From positions 15,092,290-15,156,289 of the forward strand of contig OZ020489.1 of the NCBI GenBank assembly GCA_963971405.1: a DNA stretch of 64,000 nt, written 5' to 3'. The stretch comes from Psococerastis gibbosa (taxonomy: Eukaryota > Arthropoda > Insecta > Psocodea > Psocidae). This document shows, one piece after another, positions 36,901-50,027 of the stretch. Each line of letters begins with the position of its first letter. Position 1 is the first letter of the stretch. Both the position numbers and the translations under genes were made by a program. Under the pieces are notes generated by a model. The model did not search any database. It was not told the origin of the DNA and saw only the letters and a list, made by a program, of their open reading frames with translations.

Positions 36901-39900
36901 ACCTAGAGAAGAAAAACCCACTAGATACTTCAATCAAATGAACTTGTTGATAAGGATAGACTTCGCCTGGCACCACTGTTAAAGGCTCCATAGATAATAA
37001 TTCCATGCTAGGTACAGACCGCCTTTTCACTGGCACATTATGACGAATTACGAGCCTTACATCCTTTTCTATCGCCCCAAGATCTAAAAATTTAAATTCT
37101 ATTTACAGACTATTGACCCTAAAATATAAATAATAAAGATTAGGAATTTACTGATCAACCCTGATACAGGCAAGTGTTTATTCCCGATGCATGTTAAACA
37201 AATGAGTTTATGACAGTTGTAGATGAATATTTCATCAACCTATAAACAATAGAAAGGGGATTAAACTGACAATATTTTGAAAATAATGGAAGATAAGTTT
37301 ACTAAAATTTAAAAATTATTAGTAGAGGAGAGTTAAATTATATTTAACCAATAATAGTTCAATTCCCCTAAAATTATATCTTGCTACGTAAGAAATTGCG
37401 CTGTGGCGAATATTATTATTTTTTGCCATACCTCTATCGAAAATACACAGATAACGACGAGATATTCATAAGCTCAATCACGTCTAGACAGGCCTTTATC
37501 TGTTTTTGTCCCACAAAAGAGATAAGTACATGTGAACTTAGACTTTGCTCAAGGTAATGAAGGGGGAAGCACCACTACACAAAACAAAATTATTTCAAGA
37601 ACCGGTACTGATGAACCCATACATGCTTTCCTATTTATCAATTAGTATAGGTACCGAGATAAATAATATAAGTAGTTCTATGGCAAATAATTGTGGGTTA
37701 AATTTCGGTAGCCTCGACTTTCCCTATCTCCAAGCACTGAATCCATCGATGAGACGATTGCATAGTCTATAACCGGCAATCAATAGAGACAACACAGTAA
37801 TAATGTCAGGATATTCAATGTATTGGGGCATGAATGAAACCTGCTTGCCAAAATTCACCGATTAGTTTACCTACAAATTGACGGACAGATCTAGACAGAC
37901 CGATAGACACATATTTCATAAAAACCACTTTGAGTTTCTGGAACCACAAAACGTGTAAACCCTCTGAAATCTCGAAATTGAAAATTTCCTTTAATTTTCC
38001 TTTCCTTATAACACTTATAATTAATAATAAGCAATAACACAATTTACACTGCACTGTCATTATACTGATTGATTACTGAAGCAGACAAATGACCGTTAGA
38101 ATGGGCCAGGAGCAAGATCTACTTGAAATCGTTTGGCCCTATGTTATTGTTTTAACATATTAACATATACCTGTAACCTATTTTTTAGGCTCACCCGCCG
38201 TTCGTAAGCTTTCCCTATAAACGCTGAAGTCAAAAGTCAGTTTCTCCGAGGAGACTCGCGAAGATTTCTGCTCAGTGACAGTTAAACGTTGGCGCAGGGC
38301 TGCATTAAGAAGGTGGGTGGCGGTATGATTTCTCATCGCTGAGATTCGTTTAGAAGAGTCAATTTTAACAAAAGCCATATTTCCAACACGGACCCCCCTG
38401 AAAGAGAAACTGGTAAATAATTGTACTCTTGTATTCTTAAGTATAGTTCAGAAAATCATACTCTTTGTAGCTCCTATGGGTATAACACCGAAGAAAAGAA
38501 ATAGGTCACAACATCGACCTGTATTTGCGTAAGTCTCTACACGCCATGCGATTGGAGACGAGTCGTACTAACCTATAAGAGTCATTCGAATACATTCATT
38601 AAATTGTTTGAATGCGATTAATCTTTTATAAAAAAGAAAAAAAGGATTTATACCAAATGCTTAGCCTATGAGTGACACTGTTTACATGATTGAGGAGGCT
38701 AGGCACCCAATAAAATTAACATACGACGTGCCAACGAATGCACCGAGCGCTATACAAACTGGGTCTGGGAAAGTCGACCCTGAACACCCTCAGCTCCTCT
38801 GATTTTGAATGTATTTCAAATGGGAAATATGCTATCTAACCTCTTGACTGAGCATAGAATAAATCAAAAAAACTATACATACTCAGCTTGAGGCGTAAGA
38901 CATTTAACCCAGTGCGTAACAAATCCACCAGTATTGACAACTTCCAAAACGTGAAAAATTATATTATTTTCGGCTACAATTTCTCCGGTATCGGCAGCCT
39001 GGCCACCTCCCCTCGAGTACATATTGGTTCTATCCAGGATTACTCCAATTTTACAGTCACCTAAAATGAAAATTATATTCAGTAATAATAAGTAATAATA
39101 TTTCAGATGGGAAAATTTAAATTTCATTCGATTGCTTGCATTCATGCATTTTTCATGTCACCATTTTCATATCTTTGCGGCTGTGGAACGAGGAATTAAT
39201 TAATTTCGTCGAAAAACCACTTTCATTTCTATTCTACATAATATTCTGAACTCTATCCCTTAATTCAAATTCGTACCTATACTTAAACCTAACAAAATCA
39301 GAATGGAATCTGTTACGAATAAATCAGTTCTGTTTAATCAGCAATTGAAATGAACGAAAGACCGAGTTTGTCCAATTTTATTAATACGATATGGTTATGG
39401 AGTTTCGTTTCTTTTCAATTGCTGGCCCAACAGTGTGCAATCTACTCACATATTTTAGGGTATACTCGTAATTTCAAATTCAAAATCAACCTACTTTTAC
39501 ATTTGATAACCAAACTCAATCGCCTCGATAAAGTATTACAATTATTACAATTGTAATTTGTGCCTATATCAATAATTTATGATTAATCTTACCAGTCAAA
39601 ACTTCACCAGGAATAAATTCAACGAGTTCTCCATCAATAACCAGAGCAACAATGGATGCCGACAGGTCAGGAAAAGATAACTTATCTTCATATCCAAAAT
39701 AATACTGATATTTTTGCAGGTCTCTGGTCGTTGCAACGTTAGTTTCCTCAAGTTGCTGTACAACACCAGCAGGTAATGTACCAGACTGCAATTCCTCACC
39801 ATAAATTTCTTTCTTGCTTTGCAATCTGGACATAGTTATTTCCATTTCTAATGCATTCATGTCTAACACCATGCCTGCAACAATTGCAAATGTCACATAA

Positions 39901-42900
39901 GTTGCGATTTCCACGACTAAAGCGAGAAATAAAAAAAGTACAGAATATGCGAACAAGATTACTTCGGTATCTATATCAAAGAACGACAGCACGAAATGGA
40001 TATCAAAGGATTCAACTTAAGCTTTGTATATTTTTTCGCGTGGAATTATTCAAACCAAAGCGAACATAACATGTTTCTAATATTATTTTCAACTGAATAC
40101 GTTTTACAATATTACAGACAGAATCTGTCAAGTTAATGAAACATAAACAATAGTTTTACCTAGTACTCTAGCTAATTCATCCGCAAGATGTGGGGGAACA
40201 CCGAAGGTTTCACACATTTTCCACGCTAGAGGCGGATCCAATCGCTTATTTTGTGTGTTGTCGCCTAGTATTGAACGAAGGCGCCGATATGCCGGCAATA
40301 GGCTGGGACATTCATCCACACTTAATTCAGAAACTGACGGATCACTAAGGCACAAGTTTTCCCATTCTTTTCTGGCATTGACTCTTAAAGCTTGCAAGAC
40401 TTCAGCCTCATGATCAATGAAATGGTGCACCTGATAAATAAATAATATGTATATATATATACCAAGAAGTAATCGACAAGAAGGTATATAAAGTAAAATC
40501 GCCATGAATAAGGGAAAGGATTACGTTTGCCTATCAACTTCAAAAGTTTAGCGTAAGCTCGGAAACTGACACTATATAGGTAATGAATCTTCCAGATGGG
40601 TATAGTAAGGCATCACAACACCTTGTTCAAAGGCAAATTTAAATGCGAATAAAAATCGGCATAAAACTACAAATTCTCATTTCTCCTACTTTTACCCTTA
40701 TCTTAAAGAAAACTACATTCTTGAGTAAAGGGTGATTTGGCAATAACATACTTACCCTTTTTAAATTTCGCCCGATTTCTGGATAAGCTGAACTTAGTGT
40801 TTCCGCCACGACTGAGGACAAGTCTCTGAGTAGGGAGCTGTCCTTATTGAATGAGTCACGTGATACAATCAGAGCTTTCCGAATAATTCCACGCAATTTA
40901 CCCCTGAAATTAATTCGCACGTTTTTATTATTTACTCTCACTCTAACGTCTCTAAGAGAATAAATAACAGCGGTTGCTTGAAGAAGTGACTCGAGAGGAA
41001 ATAGTGTACACGGAGGACAAACGGAGCCTCAAATATTCCCAGATTGAATAAAATGCAATACAACGCCCAGTTCTGCAACCAAATCAGGCTCTAACTGTGC
41101 TGAATTGAGTTCAATAGCAAGATATTCTCCCCAAAAAATTTAGAAGAGCATGCTATATCATCATTAATTATAACGGTATAGTATATCCAATAAAACAAAA
41201 TTTGTAATAACATTTAATTTATGACAGGACATCTCTTAGTACTTACAGTCTACTACAATACAATAATAATAGTTTCATTTGATGATTACTTAACATGAAA
41301 AACTTACTCTTGATCAGGGAAAAATCCATCTGCAAGACAAACTGTCACCATCCGTGCATGGTCTGCCAATATTCGATAAGATGTATCCAGGTCATTTGCG
41401 GAACGATTGTAGCGTCCACTGTATGGCGCGCATTTTGAGACTCGGTGAATGCATTCAAACAAAGGAGAAAAGAGGTCCGTATCATAGTTGGAATTCTTGT
41501 TTTGCAAAATGGCGATCAGACGTTCCAACCCCATACCTGTGTCAACGTGATACCGTCCTAGTTGAGTTAGCGTGCCATCTACTTCTCTGAAAGAAATGTT
41601 TTGTATTGTAGGGAATAATAGTATAAAACAGTTTATTAGGTGCCCATTCCATTGACCGGCTAGGGCTATTTCCAACAACGGTGACGTGGTAGCAGACATT
41701 CAAGACTTAGGTGGGGTTTCCACCGACCTCGCATTGCAGAATTGACGGAAATGTTTATTTTCCTCTATGCCATAGTTAAAATTGATCAATGATCATACAG
41801 TAAAATCAGAAACAAACTAAAATTAAAAAATGGCGTCATGGGATATGTTAATTACAAACATTTTAATAGATTTCTATAAAAAGAAAAATTCTAATTTCCG
41901 TCAATGTCATTTGCATTCTGCAATGCGAGATTGGTGGAAACGCAACCTAAGTCTTGAATGTCTGCTACCACGTCACTGTTTTTGGAAATAGCCCTAGCCG
42001 GTCAATGGAATGGGCGCCTTAGCGATTGCTTCACTACCAGTGGTGGAGCGTGGGATAATTGCGAGTGTAATGCATGCAAATATTTATGTAAATAAAAAAA
42101 ACACTCATCATTTTATGTAGCATGTTCTATCTTCTTAAAAAGTAAAAAAAATTAAATCAAAAAGAAAATCCGCACCATTTTATATAGGTAGCTATTTATA
42201 TTTAAAAACAAAAAATAAAACATTTGAATTCTAACGTGACGAGAATGACGAGATTCTACATTTTTTTTAGACTGCGTTGATAACATACAATCATACAATC
42301 TTATTTGCTCGCGTATCCTATAGATTTCAACAAAACTCTTAATACATTCTAAGGATTTGTTGAGTGTAATGCGGTATTGTACGCCTTACATGCACGCTCC
42401 GCCACTGCTCACTACTAAAGAAAAGCAAAAAGATAATCAGAAATAGCACTGAATTCTTGAAAGCTTTTGCATTTAAACGAATACATTTCATCCATAAAAG
42501 TGCAAAAACACGCGGTATCACAAATTATTGCTTACCTATTGTATTGAACAAAGACCAGGTTCCAAATTTCCAAGAGTTGTTCGGGCCCTGGGATTCCTGT
42601 ATCAAAATGTATTTCTGTACAAACACCACACGGACCGGTCTCTCCCATCTCCCAAAAATTATCACGAGAGCTTCTGCCAGTTAAACGCTCATCTGTCACC
42701 CTGAAATATAGAATAAGTGACACCATTTGTATTCCTGATATTTTTTTTAATGCAACTTACTTCTCCTTCTTCTAGTTACAGCCGGCTGGCTCGTTGGCAG
42801 CAACATGTGGCATCGATGCCTCCACTCCCCTCGACCCTGGTACGCTCTCTTTAGCTCCACGTATGTATTGGCCCCTACATCATGCATCACTTGCTGTAGA

Positions 42901-45511
42901 TACTGTTTTCTCGGGCGCCCAGGTCGGTTGACACCTTCTATGGTTCCCTCTATGATGCAGCTTACGAAGTTCTCGGTTCGAAGCAACCGTCCAATCCAGT
43001 GAGCTCTTCTTGTACTTATCGATGAAACCAGAGTGTTGCTTTCGCTTATTTTGGTTAGAACTTTCTTATTTGAACTTTGTATTTTAAGGAGATTTCAAAA
43101 ATCTCGGCGACTCCAGGCTCGCACACGGTCATCTTATGACAAACGACCCACCACCGAGACACCATAACTGGCAGTGGCACATGTCCTGCTGACCTGCTCG
43201 ACAATGACGAAAAGGTCATAAGGGCATAGTGCCCATTTACTTTTAAAAGAAACAGATATCATTTATTAAATTTCCTACTAAAAATGTTTACTCTTAGTCT
43301 TCATTTATTTGATTAGCAATTTTAAATGAACTCTAATGTTTTCTATTTTATTTTAGAAGAGCAAATGAAGAGCAAATTAGTGAGGCGATTGAACAGGTTA
43401 ATCGGATACATTCATTAAATTGTTTATGCGATTTAACCTTTTTTAAAAAAAATAGATAAGAAATAAGATCCACATAGCGGAGATGAGGATGCTGCGGAGG
43501 GCATGTGGCGTAACGCTGAACGACAGGCGCAGAAACGAGGACATTCGGGAAAAAATTCGAACAACGGACGTGGTGCAAAAACTAAAAGGGAAGAGGCTCA
43601 GCTGGTGGGGGCACGTGCAGAGGCGAGAAGCATCTGCGCTAGTACGCAGGGTGGGAGAGCCGATGGTACCTGGACGCCGAGCACCCAAAGCTCACCCGGG
43701 AGAGAAAAATTATAAACCGGCTTCACAAGGGAGGACGCACAAGACAGAACCGTCTGGATAAGGCCGCAGCTCTGCCGCCGACCCTCCATGAGGAAATGGC
43801 GCGTAAAAAGTAAAAGTAAGTACATGTTATTATTATTGTCGGAAAGTCTTTAGGCTAGCATTGAATTAATAGGAAATTACCCAATTTTGCGCCAAATGTC
43901 TCTGGTCTCCAAATCAGGTGGCAAGCCCAGCGCAGGATCGCCACCGAAGTATGTTACGTGTAAACGGTTCGGGTCAAGGCCATATACCTTAGTTAATAAC
44001 TCCCACGACATGCGGCAGCTGTCTTCCTGAAACATATACAATAGTGTTATAAGGTGGATTCTGATCAACCGTCGCAATTAACCATGTGTAAACAAACTCG
44101 ATCGTTGATGGAAGAATCGTATCAGGCTCGTTTGACTGATGATCTGCAGGCAGAAACTAACGATATTATGTCGCCAGTTGTGTCCCCACCGCAACGTTCG
44201 ACATATAAAGGGTATTCATAATGTTTAAGTTACAGAGTTATTGAGTTAAAAGTGTTGTCCAAGGTACCACACATCGTGAGTGGACCTCTGGGTATTGCAG
44301 GTTCACTAACATAAACAAAAATGGCGGCGGTTTACATTTAATTAATTTATATTAATTCCCGCTTTCACAGTTTAACTCGTTACAACCAACCCTAAAGTGC
44401 GTTTAGCTAAGACGCTGGTCAGCTTAGTTTTCCGTTTTCAAAAGTGTTAACTTAACTCGACTTAATAGCTTACCCTTAACTAGGGATAACCAACGTTGTG
44501 AATACTCTTATAATACCTAAATACAAGATTGACCATTCATCTTCACAATCTCTGCTCTATTTAAGACGCTGAGAACCATCTTCAATCAAAGTTAATTTAT
44601 TGTCAGTGTTATATTACCATATAATACTGCAATATAATGTCACGATTTTCTTTTTTGCACTTATAAGACTCTCCGTTTTCTCTCCGATTGTCTCTTAAAT
44701 CACAATTAATAACTACCTTGAAATAGTCACCAAAAGACCAATTGCCCAGCATCTCAAAGAATGTGTGATGAGTGCCATCCCTGCCGACAAGGGCCAAGTC
44801 GTTGTGTTTACCACCGACTCGGACGCACTTCTGCGAGTTGGCAACACGAGGAGCAGGAGGGGCAGCTACACCCTGCAGGACTGATTTGAACTGGTTCATC
44901 CCTGCATTCGTGAATGCCAATGTTGCGTCGCCAAATGGTAGAACAGGACTTGACCGTATATGTTGATGACCTTTTTCCAGACAGAAGTAGTCTGAAAGTA
45001 AACAACTTTTAGTCGTTCATTTGGGGTTTTCGGGGGTATAAAACCCCCAACATGAAGTTATCCAAAAATGAAAAATATGGGCACTGAACAATATTGCAGC
45101 CGAATTTCATTAAATTCATTTCAGAAGTTTGGCCCCAAATCAAATCACAAACGGACAGACATTTCGTAAAAATCACTTTTTTGTGGTTCCTGTGTAAATC
45201 CGTTTAAACTTCGGAATCGAAATTTTGGACCATTACAAAGCTTACCTTATGCTAACGTATAAATAGGTTATCAAAATAACATAAAATTTGTTCCTATAGA
45301 ATAAAATCAGCTATTGCTCAATTATTTGACATTACAGTTGTTTTAAGCGTCCGTCTTGTAATGCAATTAACCTTAAAACTTTAATAAGTCCGTCTAGGTC
45401 TAGTCTAGTTCTATATAACATAAGAAAAATCCTAATGGCAAGCTTACCTATAAATGTTTTCCTTATGCCACAACTGGAAAATTGTGGATGGAGCTTTCGG
45501 GCCAGCTGCAT
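33954..45511 (-). CDS. AARS2: Alanine--tRNA ligase, mitochondrial
   Basis: It charges mitochondrial tRNA-Ala and hydrolyses misacylated tRNA (family knowledge). Fifteen minus-strand exons: 45511-45448, 44991-44717, 44026-43881, 42700-42536, 41586-41308, 40903-40756, 40430-40160, 39874-39593, 39060-38883, 38397-38195, 37083-36903, 36165-35943, 35449-35304, 34479-34287 and 34142-33954 (TAG). Every junction is AG/GT and in phase, totalling 2943 nt and 980 residues, close to the usual mitochondrial length. Seen: [13 protein letters not shown], motif 2 region with [16 protein letters not shown] and [17 protein letters not shown] (96-112), [10 protein letters not shown], motif 3 GMGLER at 234-239, editing-site HTATH at 627-631 and CCGTH at 734-738. 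The first exon is entered by an acceptor at 45540. The chosen ATG gives a basic N-terminus ([20 protein letters not shown]) suited to a targeting peptide, but an earlier exon could add residues. Introns hold MITEs, SINEs and LINE tails. Confidence 0.95.
37845..38045 (+). repeat. Fragment of dispersed element family C
   Basis: It matches the 3' part of family C: GACGGACAGATC, TTTCATAAAAACCACTTTGAG, GGAACCACAAAACGTGTAAA and CTCGAAATTGAAAATTTC. It is diverged and lies in an intron of the alanyl-tRNA synthetase gene. Confidence 0.6.
38525..38645 (+). repeat. SINE, family B
   Basis: It reads GTCTCTACACGCCATGCGAT, then GGAGACGAGTCGTACTAA, then TTCATTAAATTGTTTGAATG and an A-rich tail. It is intronic, between synthetase exons 39060-38883 and 38397-38195. 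Confidence 0.65.
41639..42018. mobile_element. Harbinger-like foldback MITE, subfamily 1
   Basis: The ends are GGTGCCCATTCC and GGAATGGGCGCC, with TTA at 41636-41638 and 42019-42021. It is about 380 bp and folds back along most of its length. It lies in a synthetase intron with its near end only about 50 bp from the acceptor of the exon starting at 41586. Confidence 0.88.
42750..43085 (-). mobile_element. LINE C-terminal remnant in synthetase intron
   Basis: Reverse frames show [20 protein letters not shown] and [20 protein letters not shown], then an EWRHRC tail. It belongs to the same family as 13320-13800 and 28160-28800. Confidence 0.7.
43373..43452 (+). repeat. SINE family B, 3' part
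   Basis: TTAGTGAGGCGATTGAACAG, CGGATACATTCATTAAATTG and TTTAACCTTTTTTAAAAAAA match the 3' half and tail of the copy at 49838-50012. Confidence 0.55.
43470..43820 (+). mobile_element. LINE C-terminal remnant
   Basis: A forward frame reads [20 protein letters not shown] and [20 protein letters not shown], then PGRRAPK, a C-terminal tail of an insect non-LTR element. It lies on the opposite strand to the host synthetase gene. Confidence 0.7.
44206..44512. repeat. MITE-like element with GTATTCA..TGAATAC ends
   Basis: The left end is AAGGGTATTCATAATGTT and the right end in reverse is TAAGAGTATTCACAACGTT. It is related to 54506-54775. It is non-coding, in the synthetase intron between 44991-44717 and 44026-43881. 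Confidence 0.5.
45040..45275 (+). repeat. Fragment of dispersed element family C
   Basis: GGACAGACATTTCGTAAAAA, TGTGTAAATCCGTTTAAACT, TTCGGAATCGAAATTTTGGA and CTTACCTTATGCTAACGTAT match the family C 3' part. It is intronic. Confidence 0.6.
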
Positions 45512-46000
45512 TTTTTCAGTTTCAATCGCTTGTATCCCTCTGAAACAAAATCATAACAATATGAAATATAACTATTGTTCTAGTATTATGCAATGTAACC
45601 ACATTGTTTGTATTAAATAAGGTAAAACAGAGTAAACGCGCTGCGCTGAAGGATGTCAACTGTAACGCACAAATTGAATTTAATGACATTGTGTAACGCG
45701 GAACAATGCTACAGTGTCAAATATTAACGCAAACAAATAACATTATTATTAAGTAGAAGGGCCCGTGCGGAGAATTCGCACGGAAGGCCTTAAAGACGGA
45801 CGAATAGGATCAATGAACAAAGCAGACACTTATTCACTTTGCATGTTGGTTTATTACTGTAAGGAGTGAGTCAGACCACTCGTACATTTTTCTCATGGAA
45901 AATTTCTAAGTGGTTCATTTATTGATTGAATTTTTAGCATGACCCATTGCAAAATTTCGAGAACCAGCCTATGACCACATGGAAACTCCCGTTTTCCTTA

Positions 46001-46380
46001 GGCGCCCATTCGACCGACCGGCTAGGGCTATTTACAAAAACGGTGACGTGGTAGCAGACATTCAAGACTTAGGCGGGGTTTCAACCGACCTCGCATTGCA
46101 GAATTGACGGAAATGTTTATTTTCCTCTATGCCATAGTTAAAATTGAACAATGATCATACAGTAAAATCACAAACAAACTAAAATTAAAAAATGGCGTCA
46201 TGGGATATGTTAAGTACAAACATTTTAATAGATTTCTATAAAAAGAAAAATTCTAATTTCCGTCAATGTCATTTGCATTCTGCAATGCGAGATCGGTGGA
46301 AACGCAAGCTAAGTCTTGAATGTCTGCTACCATGTCACCGTTTTTCTAAATAGCCCTAGCCGGTCGGTGGAATGGGCGCC
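46001..46380. mobile_element. Harbinger-like foldback MITE, subfamily 1
   Basis: The ends are GGCGCCCATTC and GAATGGGCGCC, flanked by TTA at 45998-46000 and 46381-46383. It is nearly identical to the copies at 20452 and 41639 along its full length. Confidence 0.88.
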
Positions 46381-46539
46381 TTATGGAAGCCTTTCCTTCC
46401 ACAGAAAGCATTGACCCCGCCTTATCGAAATTTGCCATAATTTAAATACTGAGAACAATGCATGGTATGAGCGGTCATACTCACCATGCATTGGCTATTT
46501 TAGGTGTCCGTAGGCCATACGTTTCATACGTTTTGGCAT

Positions 46540-46660
46540 AACACGTCGACATTAAATACCATGCGATCGGAGACCTGTTGTATTACCCATTCAGGTGACT
46601 GAAGAGGTGAAATAATACCTAAATTAAATTACATGCGATTAATATTTTTTATGAAAATAA
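46540..46660 (+). repeat. SINE, family B
   Basis: ACCATGCGATCGGAGACCTG, GGTGACTGAAGAGGTGAAAT and ATGCGATTAATATTTTTTAT fit the family B series. The copy is diverged and lacks a clean tail. Confidence 0.55.
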
Positions 46661-46673
46661 ATAAACACAAAAT

Positions 46674-47434
46674 AAAGAACCGATCCGAGTTTACTCGAAC
46701 ATGCTTTCCAATTTATCAAATGAGAAAATGAGTAATTTCATGGTAAATAATTTGCCTATTGTTACATTTCCGATATCTCTGGGGAGGAGGTGAGGTAAAT
46801 TCTAGATACGTCAGACCAACACATTACCACACAGCAATACTGGCAGGGCACGCAATGCATTTGAGCGTGAATCATTTTTTCAAAAAAACAACAAAATCAA
46901 ATAATTTTCTGGGAAAGCAACCTGTCCGGTTTCGTTACTCAATTTAACCATAAAACATACCTGAAAGTAGAAATCATCTATAGAAAGGTTTCGCAGAAAA
47001 ATTATTTTTTTAGTAATTTTTCATGAAAATTTAGTTATTTATATTTTTTTACCCCCAGAAGCAAACTATCAAGGGGCAAGCGACCCCCCGCATTTTATCA
47101 ACATTAATAACAACTACAATATATGTGAATTTAAAAGAAATCGTTGGAGCCGTTTTTGAGAATGAAACCCCCCCCAAATTAAGTTAGCCCCAAATAAACA
47201 AAATTGTTCCGAGGTATGATTTTTTTAAACCTACATGCAAAATTTCATCAAAATCGACCGAGTAGTTTGCCCGGAAATCGACGCACAGACAGACAGACAT
47301 ACAGACAGACATTTAGTAAAAACCACTGTTTTGGGTTCCTGGGACCTCAAAACGTGTAAATCCGTTGAAATCTCGGAATCGAAAATTTGGACCATCACAA
47401 AGCTTTCCTTATACTATATAAATTGGAAAGCAAT
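46674..47434 (+). repeat. Dispersed element family C
   Basis: This is the second long copy, with all the blocks of 32297-33163. TGCTTTCCAATTTAT at 46702 is the exact reverse complement of ATAAATTGGAAAGCA at 47418. It is non-coding. Confidence 0.75.
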
Positions 47435-47569
47435 AAATGAATAAATTATATACAGTATATATTATGATGCATGATGATATGATATAAATGCGGGGTAATG
47501 AGAGAAAGCAAGCTACATAATGGTGAAAGAATCAAGCCAAACTATGTAAGATATACCTAATTTATACCT

Positions 47570-47755
47570 ACTGATTAGTATAGCCTAAACAAAGGGTTAG
47601 TTGGGCTTACATCGCCTAATAGTCATTAGAGGCAGGGGCCTCAAAGTCATCGAACAATCAGGGCGAGCCCATTGTCAGGGGAAGGGGCGATGTTTCGGGA
47701 GTGGGTGCTACCCTCCTCATCAGGCTTACTCCTGACGATTGGCTCATTGTTCTTG
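47570..47755 (+). repeat. Dispersed repeat related to 57665-57840
   Basis: Both begin near AAAGGGTTAGTTGG-like text, share AGTCATTAG-GGCAGGGGCCTC and a TCATCGAACAAT phrase, and run into AGGGGAAGGGGCGATGTTTC. The beginning also recurs at 59628. A related fragment is at about 53545-53600. No coding or tRNA features are visible. Confidence 0.5.
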
Positions 47756-47848
47756 TATTCTACTCTGAATTATTGAGTAAATCCGATTCCCTTGAGTATT
47801 TGAACTACCGTTTTCCCAATTGTAATGCAAGCTTACTAACTACTCGAC

Positions 47849-48608
47849 ATGAACTACTGGACATAGCAAAATCAAACCACATGAGAATTTTTCTCTGAAT
47901 AATCCAAATTATGGCTACATTCAGAAGCCCGTATTCTCTAACATGATGCTTTACAGGGGCTATGTAATCCTGTCCCACTGCAGCAATGGAGATAGTACTG
48001 GACTTCCCACCCCTCCATGTTGCAGTGGAAACTTCAGCAGAAATGGCATTACTAGGAGTGGAAGGGCAATTAAGAGAGACTCAGCCTCTCTGACTACGTC
48101 TGACCACTGCCTGGATATGCCAAGCGATAGAATCCATCCAAAATACTGTTTTAGGAGGGAATTCGAAACTATATTAGGGACAATGAAAGAATGCTGCGAA
48201 TCAGCAGGAATTCTCAATAGTCACACAATCAAGTGGTTTACTGATGGCTCTAGGCTAGGAAGTACCAAACCAAGAACAGGCCTTGGCGTCTTTGGTCCTG
48301 GGGTTAAATATCAGGAGTCTCTTAGGGAGACAACTATAGTCTTGCAGATTCTGCAATGAAGGTGCGGAGGACCTGCGATGCGATGCGATGCAATCGCACG
48401 AAGAAGAGCAGCATGCTCGGAAAGCTTGCAGTTACATGTAAAAGACCTACCACTTCTGAATCCCCTCAAGATCCTGGCTCTCGTGAGGGAGATAGGCCTC
48501 GAGAAAGTGATGTAGAAGTGATGTAGATACTTTGTTGTAGGGGGCACAATAGGCCAATAGGCTTAAGTGCACACAGGTAACACCTGTACCCCAATTTATA
48601 AAAAAAAA
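47849..48608 (+). mobile_element. Internally deleted LINE copy with poly(A)
   Basis: From 47951 it matches the element at 55587-57126. It then jumps, at about 48343, across some 540 nt that include most of the RNase H domain, to the common 3' end and an A tail at about 48601. AACTACTCGAC occurs at 47838-47848 and 48609-48619, a likely 11-bp target duplication. The first ~100 bases are not in the sister copy. Confidence 0.75.
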
Positions 48609-48886
48609 AACTACTCGACCACGGCCCTCGCCCGCATGTATACATATATTACACTATTACCATATACCTTTAGCAATACATTAGTATAGGCATAATTTAC
48701 AGGGCAGCAAAAATGCAATATCTTATTTATACCATGCTCTAGAGTTGTCATGACCAAGTAGGCCCAATGAGGTTTTAAATGTACAGTACAGCTACAAGTA
48801 AGCTAATTATCAAGGTCCCAATTCTGAGTTGTTACTGTTTATACCCGGATAGTGTGATATGTCATATTTCGCCAACCGTCAAGTAA

Positions 48887-49060
48887 GGCGTGTATTCCAC
48901 TGGTCAATTTTCATTTCTGATTAAAACAGAGTCTGCATATTATTACTTAATTTATAATAGTTAAGTTATGTATCTACATAATAGTCTCCTTAAAACAAAA
49001 ATCTCAACTTTTTTAACCACAAATGACGGGAAAATTGACCAGTGATATTTTCAATCAGCC
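48887..49060. mobile_element. Harbinger-like MITE, subfamily 3
   Basis: It is flanked by TAA (48884, 49061), with a left end GGCGTGTATTCCACTGGTCA. Its interior (TTATAATAGTTAAGTTATGT, CATAATAGTCTCC) is shared with 51137-51306. The right end is degraded. Confidence 0.6.
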
Positions 49061-49837
49061 TAAATAACGGTAGTACTCAAAGCCCTCAGATCTATTAGAA
49101 GATAATATAGGGACACATCTGAAATATCCTTCAATTAAGCCACGTGTTAAAACAAACAAGCTTACGGGTGCAAGTGACAATTTTTGCGTTTTGGAGTTAA
49201 GTGTCCCATCTTGTTACTCTAGCGTCTCTATTCTATAAACCAACAGGAGCATCGGGATCTGTCATATTGACAATGCTAGAACTCGTGAAAATATACTATA
49301 TCAGTGCTTTTTCAATCGAGTTACCAACTTTAGCCTCAATTATCTAGAAAGTTTATTTTGACATTTGCACCCCTTGGCCTCTCGGCGCTTTAACTGCTAG
49401 AGATGACAGAATATGCTACTTAGATACCTACCTACTTACTTACTGAAAAGCCAAATGTAAACAGAAATAAAAGACTAAATAGGTCGAAACTAGGTGTGAG
49501 TGCGTGATGAATATCGGGGCCAGCACAGAAGAGAGGTGAGGGGCCCGCGGAAATACTGCAGCACATCTCAAGATGCCATTGTCTGTGCCTGAGCACTGTG
49601 ACATGTAGTGCGGATAAAACAGATTTACATCCTACAACTGACATCAGTAGTGCAAGTTGTGTTTACAGTGAAGTGTTCGCTAAACTACAATCATACCAAC
49701 GAATATTACAGTTTAGTGGTATTTCTGGCATGTTGTTGAAAAAGGAAAAAGTTAGGCTACAACTAAGCCTTCATTTATTAAATCTATAAACCTTTTACAA
49801 AGTACGACAATAATTTAGCGACTTCGGTGCCAAGGTG

Positions 49838-50012
49838 GTAGCGTGCTTGTATTTGTGCGAGTATCTACACACCTTGCGGTCGGAGATGTGTCGCAACTAG
49901 ACACAAGTACCTATTAGGTTACGTAGTGAGGCGATTGAAAAGGCTAATCGGGTACACTCATTAAATTGTTTCTACGCGATTTAACCTTTTTATAAAAAAA
50001 AAAAAAACAAAA
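49838..50012 (+). repeat. SINE, family B (best copy)
   Basis: GTGGTAGCGTGCTTGTATTT, GTGCGAGTATCTACACACCT, GGTCGGAGATGTGTCGCAAC, GTAGTGAGGCGATTGAAAAG, then TTTTTATAAAAAAAAAAAAA. The head resembles an A box but no good B box is seen. It ends about 200 bp before the start of the next gene. Confidence 0.65.
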
Positions 50013-50027
50013 AAACAATTACAGTTG

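Noticed and set aside
37152-37239. Splice-bounded open segment ([11 protein letters not shown]) within the synthetase gene
   Set aside because: It has AG and GT borders, but the exon at 38397-38195 ends in phase 1 and joins perfectly to 37083-36903 (SLRTA + DLGAIEKDV, matching the family). Including this segment breaks the frame.
46480-46580. Possible 5' exon of the synthetase gene with a strong GTGAGT donor
   Set aside because: Joining it to the acceptor at 45540 in the phase needed creates a TGA at the junction, and part of the segment belongs to a family B SINE.
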